Assembly (NCBI GenBank): GCA_021604005.1
Contig: BQIV01000014.1
Location: forward strand, 1 to 64,000
DNA: 64,000 nt
Reading direction: 5' to 3'
From: Nitrospirales bacterium
GTDB taxonomy: Bacteria > Nitrospirota > Nitrospiria > Nitrospirales > UBA8639
Position 1 is the first letter of the stretch; every line of letters starts with the position of its first letter. Shown piece after piece: positions 61,558-64,000 of this stretch. A model generated the notes under the pieces. That model did not search any database, was not told the origin of the DNA, and was given only the letters and a program-made list of their open reading frames with translations. Position numbers and translations under genes: made by a program.

Positions 61558-61639
61558 GTTTCAGAGATGTTGCCCGTCGCTCGCCTTCCGTTTGACGTTT
61601 CTCTTCTTCCGCCATTTTGCAATGTGCACTGTGAAATGT

Positions 61640-62722
61640 TCATTGTGCTTGACTGGATTCTCGAAGCTGTGCCGCCACGGATGCGGCCCCCAGCAGAGCC
61701 GCCTGTGGGTTGAGAATAACCTGAACAGGAATCTTCGATAACAACCGTTTATACCGCCCCTTAGCGAGAAACGCTTTCATAAATCCTCCCTCACTCAGTA
61801 ACGGAAGTATTTTGGGCGCAATTCCACCCCCCAAGTACACTCCTCCATACGACAACGTGTTCAATGCCATATTGGATGCTTCTGCGCCATAAATGGAGAT
61901 AAAAAGATTCATTGCTTCAACGCAAATTTCCGGCTTTCCTGCCAAAGCCGCATCCGTAATCAGCGTCGATGGGTCGCCGGTGGGTAACGACTCGGCAAAC
62001 CAGGTAGGCTCATTTTTATTGGTGTCACGCAGAAACTGATAGAGGGTATGTAAGCCAGGCCCGGACAAGACTCGTTCATAACTGACATGCAGGTAACTAC
62101 TCCGAAGGTAACGAAGCAATTCGATTTCTCGATCACTATTCGGGGCAAAATCCGCATGTCCCCCTTCGGAGGGACACACATGATAGCGGGTTCCATCCCA
62201 GAATAATGTGGCTTCTCCCAACCCTGTCCCCGCTGCAAGCAGCGTCCGCGTCCCGGAACTTTTTGCAGGAACCGAGGGCGTCAAGGATTCCATTTCATCA
62301 GGCCGTAAAACGAGAAGACCGGAAGCCGTCGCTTCGAGATCGTTGACAAGGCGAACACCGTTCACGCCAAGAAAGTCGGCTAACGTTTCGCCTTTGATAA
62401 CCCAGGGCAAATTGGTAGCCTTACAGGTATTATTGATGACAGGGCCTGGGACACCAAAACACGCCGCCGTCAACGAGGCTCGAATTTCTTCTGAAGACAA
62501 TCGAGGAGGACCGGGTGATGCATCCGAGGTTTCATCGTCTTCATCAGCGTCTGACGACGGCGCACCATCCTCTTCTTCGAGAAATTCGGTGATGATCGCT
62601 TCTAGCGATTCATAATCCTGACTCCAAAACGAGTCTTCACGAATGGGTTCAACCCGGGAATCGTGCCAATCAAAAATCGCCAACAGGGTTTTCGTGCCCC
62701 CAATGTCTCCGGCAAGTATCAT
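61640..62722 (-). CDS. glk: Glucokinase
   Basis: 360 residues. Motifs are LAGDIGGTKTLLAIF (phosphate 1), FGVPGPVINNTCKATNLPWVI, VRLVNDLEATASGL (catalytic Asp), LLAAGTGLGEATLF, PSEGGHADFAP and YGGVYLGGGIAPKI. The group is the bacterial glucokinase (Glk) family. It phosphorylates glucose with ATP. Unusually, an acidic insert at about residues 50-73 (EEEDGAPSSDADEDDETSD) lies between strands of the first lobe, making the protein about 30 residues longer than the usual size. Confidence 0.93.
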   Translation of the reverse strand: MILAGDIGGTKTLLAIFDWHDSRVEPIREDSFWSQDYESLEAIITEFLEEEDGAPSSDADEDDETSDASPGPPRLSSEEIRASLTAACFGVPGPVINNTCKATNLPWVIKGETLADFLGVNGVRLVNDLEATASGLLVLRPDEMESLTPSVPAKSSGTRTLLAAGTGLGEATLFWDGTRYHVCPSEGGHADFAPNSDREIELLRYLRSSYLHVSYERVLSGPGLHTLYQFLRDTNKNEPTWFAESLPTGDPSTLITDAALAGKPEICVEAMNLFISIYGAEASNMALNTLSYGGVYLGGGIAPKILPLLSEGGFMKAFLAKGRYKRLLSKIPVQVILNPQAALLGAASVAAQLRESSQAQ

Positions 62723-62839
62723 GAATGACCCTCGACAACTAACGCTTCAATCAGAAAGAATGGCCCCCAAATTTGTCAATGTACATACAAAAGGAGAGTA
62801 CCACCATAGCGGATACCTAGGCAGAGGCGCAAGAATCAC

Positions 62840-62935
62840 CCGTTGTTCGTCGCTTGTATCTTGGGGAACGTATCTCGTTTCAAAGCAACTAGAACACTCT
62901 TCCCACGCTTCACGAATGACGAGCAACGTTTAAAT
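62840..62935. repeat. Heptamer-family repeat array
   Basis: CGTTGTTCGTCGCTTGTATC, GAACGTATCTCG and CACGCTTCACGAATGACGAGCAACG words between glk and the MEKHLA gene. The array enters the latter and encodes its last residues (NVARHS). Confidence 0.8.
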
Positions 62936-63428
62936 ATGACCATTGTGAAAATGTTGCCGCTTGTCCATGCTTGATACCCTGCGCATCCACGACATTCCAC
63001 ACAATGGCTTCCTCTACCAAAAACCGTTTTCCTGTCTTTGAAATCCGCACTCCCCGGTAATCATCGATGTAACCGTGAGATTCTGCTCGTCGCAGCATGT
63101 CTGCCCGTTCGGCCCGGTTGATTGGTTCCGCGGTCAATCGAGATGGGGTTTGTACAAGCTGCTCCCAGTCCATCTCCCAGAGTGCCAGAGCCGCACAATT
63201 ACCATAGTTCAAAATGGGATCATCTTCTAGTCCATGAGAGACCACTACCATCGAACTCTTCGACAATCGTACAGCCTGTTCCAGAAACGTCCCTGTACGA
63301 TCGATCAATTCTTTGGCCAGCCAATGTCGATAACTGTCTAAGAGGAGTTGAGACCATTGGACCACGTGCGGCTGTTGCCAATGCGCTCCTTCGTCCCATT
63401 CTAGAGAACCCTGTGAATTATCGATCAT
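62910..63428 (-). CDS. MEKHLA-domain protein
   Basis: 172 residues. The PAS-related MEKHLA domain is clear: ILNYGNCAALALWEMDWEQLVQTPSRLTAEPINRAERADMLRRAE, then IDDYRGVRISKTGKRFLVEEAIVWNVVDAQG and GQAATFSQW. In other proteins the domain senses ligands or light, and stand-alone bacterial copies have no known role. It is soluble. The final NVARHS is contributed by the intergenic repeat. Confidence 0.88.
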   Translation of the reverse strand: MIDNSQGSLEWDEGAHWQQPHVVQWSQLLLDSYRHWLAKELIDRTGTFLEQAVRLSKSSMVVVSHGLEDDPILNYGNCAALALWEMDWEQLVQTPSRLTAEPINRAERADMLRRAESHGYIDDYRGVRISKTGKRFLVEEAIVWNVVDAQGIKHGQAATFSQWSYLNVARHS

Positions 63429-63626
63429 TTCAACCCATTATATTCGTTTAACCCATCACTCGCTAAGCTCACGTTCGCTTAAGAGAGGGCCACAGAAAGA
63501 ATTCAGAACGCTCCTGACGCACATTCATTGCCAATCACCATACAATATTTTATGCTGAAGAGAGAAGAACGTGCGAAGAATTCCTCTATTCTTGAATAGA
63601 GGTGCCCTAGAAAGAGAGGTGGTAGC

Positions 63627-64000
63627 ATGCCGACGACACCAAGCAGTCTCAAATTCACGTATGAGGACTACCTGGGCTTCCCGGAAGATGGGAACCGTCA
63701 TGAACTCATCGATGGAGAACACTACGTGACACCAGCTCCACTGACCAAACACCAACGAATTTCCTCAAATCTCCTCGCTCATATTCATCATCACTGCCAA
63801 CATAACAATGCAGGGCTCGTACTGGCCGCTCCGACAGATGTGGTGTTTTCAGAGGCAGACGTCGTACAACCCGATTTGGTATTCATCGCCAAAGCCCGAC
63901 AACACATCGTCACACGGGAAAATATCCAAGGGGCTCCGGACTTCATTGTCGAGATTCTCTCCGATTCGACCAGGCGACGTGATGAGCGGACGAAACGAAC
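63627..64000 (+). CDS. Uma2-family (DUF820) endonuclease-like protein, 5' part
   Basis: 124 codons before the window ends. It begins MPTTPSSLKFTYEDYLGFPED after an AGAGAGGTGG site. The Uma2 core follows: GNRHELIDGEHYVTPAP, HQRISSNLLAHIHHHC, VLAAPTDVVFSEADVVQPDLVFIA and APDFIVEILSDSTRRRD. The acidic/Lys PD-(D/E)XK-like residues (PDLVF and VEILS) are present. Such genes are highly duplicated in many genomes; function is unproven. The 3' end lies outside. Confidence 0.9.
   Translation, partial: MPTTPSSLKFTYEDYLGFPEDGNRHELIDGEHYVTPAPLTKHQRISSNLLAHIHHHCQHNNAGLVLAAPTDVVFSEADVVQPDLVFIAKARQHIVTRENIQGAPDFIVEILSDSTRRRDERTKR

Overview
The window looks like chromosomal DNA of a Nitrospira-type nitrite-oxidising bacterium with a near-balanced GC content. 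The main reason is the left edge: the first 50 codons of a Tat-exported, NarG/NxrA-like molybdopterin oxidoreductase alpha subunit, read leftward. A GAF-AAA-Fis sigma-54 activator gene lies directly upstream, and a good -24/-12 element sits between the two. The dense two-component signalling and the very abundant small intergenic repeats fit that lineage. The organism call is inference from gene content; I could not run a search.

Layout. 1-5500: nxrA-like start, sigma-54 activator, a small hypothetical, an HD-GYP protein and a pentapeptide-repeat protein. 5990-13250: REC-HD-GYP response regulator, a large hybrid kinase with HPt, a YfiR-like protein and a TonB-dependent receptor. 13250-14460: a gene-free islet of nested mobile repeats. 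14465-22185: two more hybrid kinases and a FIST sensor. 22260-45250: one long co-directional (minus) locus for an MSHA/type II-like pilus apparatus. It encodes TPR proteins, an ExeA/MshM-like ATPase, a secretin, PilP/PilO/PilMN-like proteins, GspE, GspF and eight prepilin-like proteins. VapBC, ParDE and four-helix-bundle genes are embedded in it. 45700-51670: housekeeping genes (monothiol glutaredoxin, BolA, esterase, GNAT, AnmK, DUF2726-like, exonuclease III). 51670-53520: a second repeat islet carrying an IS110-family element. 53570-64000: pyruvoyl arginine decarboxylase, aldehyde dehydrogenase, DsbA-like protein, deoxyhypusine-synthase-like protein, tRNA-Glu, cupredoxin, HtrA, RpiA, glucokinase, MEKHLA protein and a Uma2 nuclease running off the right edge.

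Three things stand out. (1) The IS110 element sits in the loop of a hairpin inside a 346-bp MITE. An empty copy of that MITE is present at 13503-13848, so the insertion can be reconstructed to the base. The upstream non-coding part of the IS shows bridge-RNA guide sequences that match both halves of that target and both IS ends, with a CT core. (2) A heptanucleotide repeat family of the type TCGTYGY, with relatives built on CGTATCTCG and CGCTTCACG, fills many gene junctions. It also enters genes: it encodes extra peptide in receiver domains, prepilin leaders and several protein C-termini. (3) The pilus locus contains eight prepilins in two families whose leaders and upstream repeats have been duplicated and shuffled.

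The signalling genes plausibly act together: YfiR, two HD-GYP proteins and three hybrid kinases suggest c-di-GMP and phosphorelay control of surface structures next to the pilus locus. The arginine decarboxylase and the deoxyhypusine-synthase-like protein suggest polyamine synthesis.
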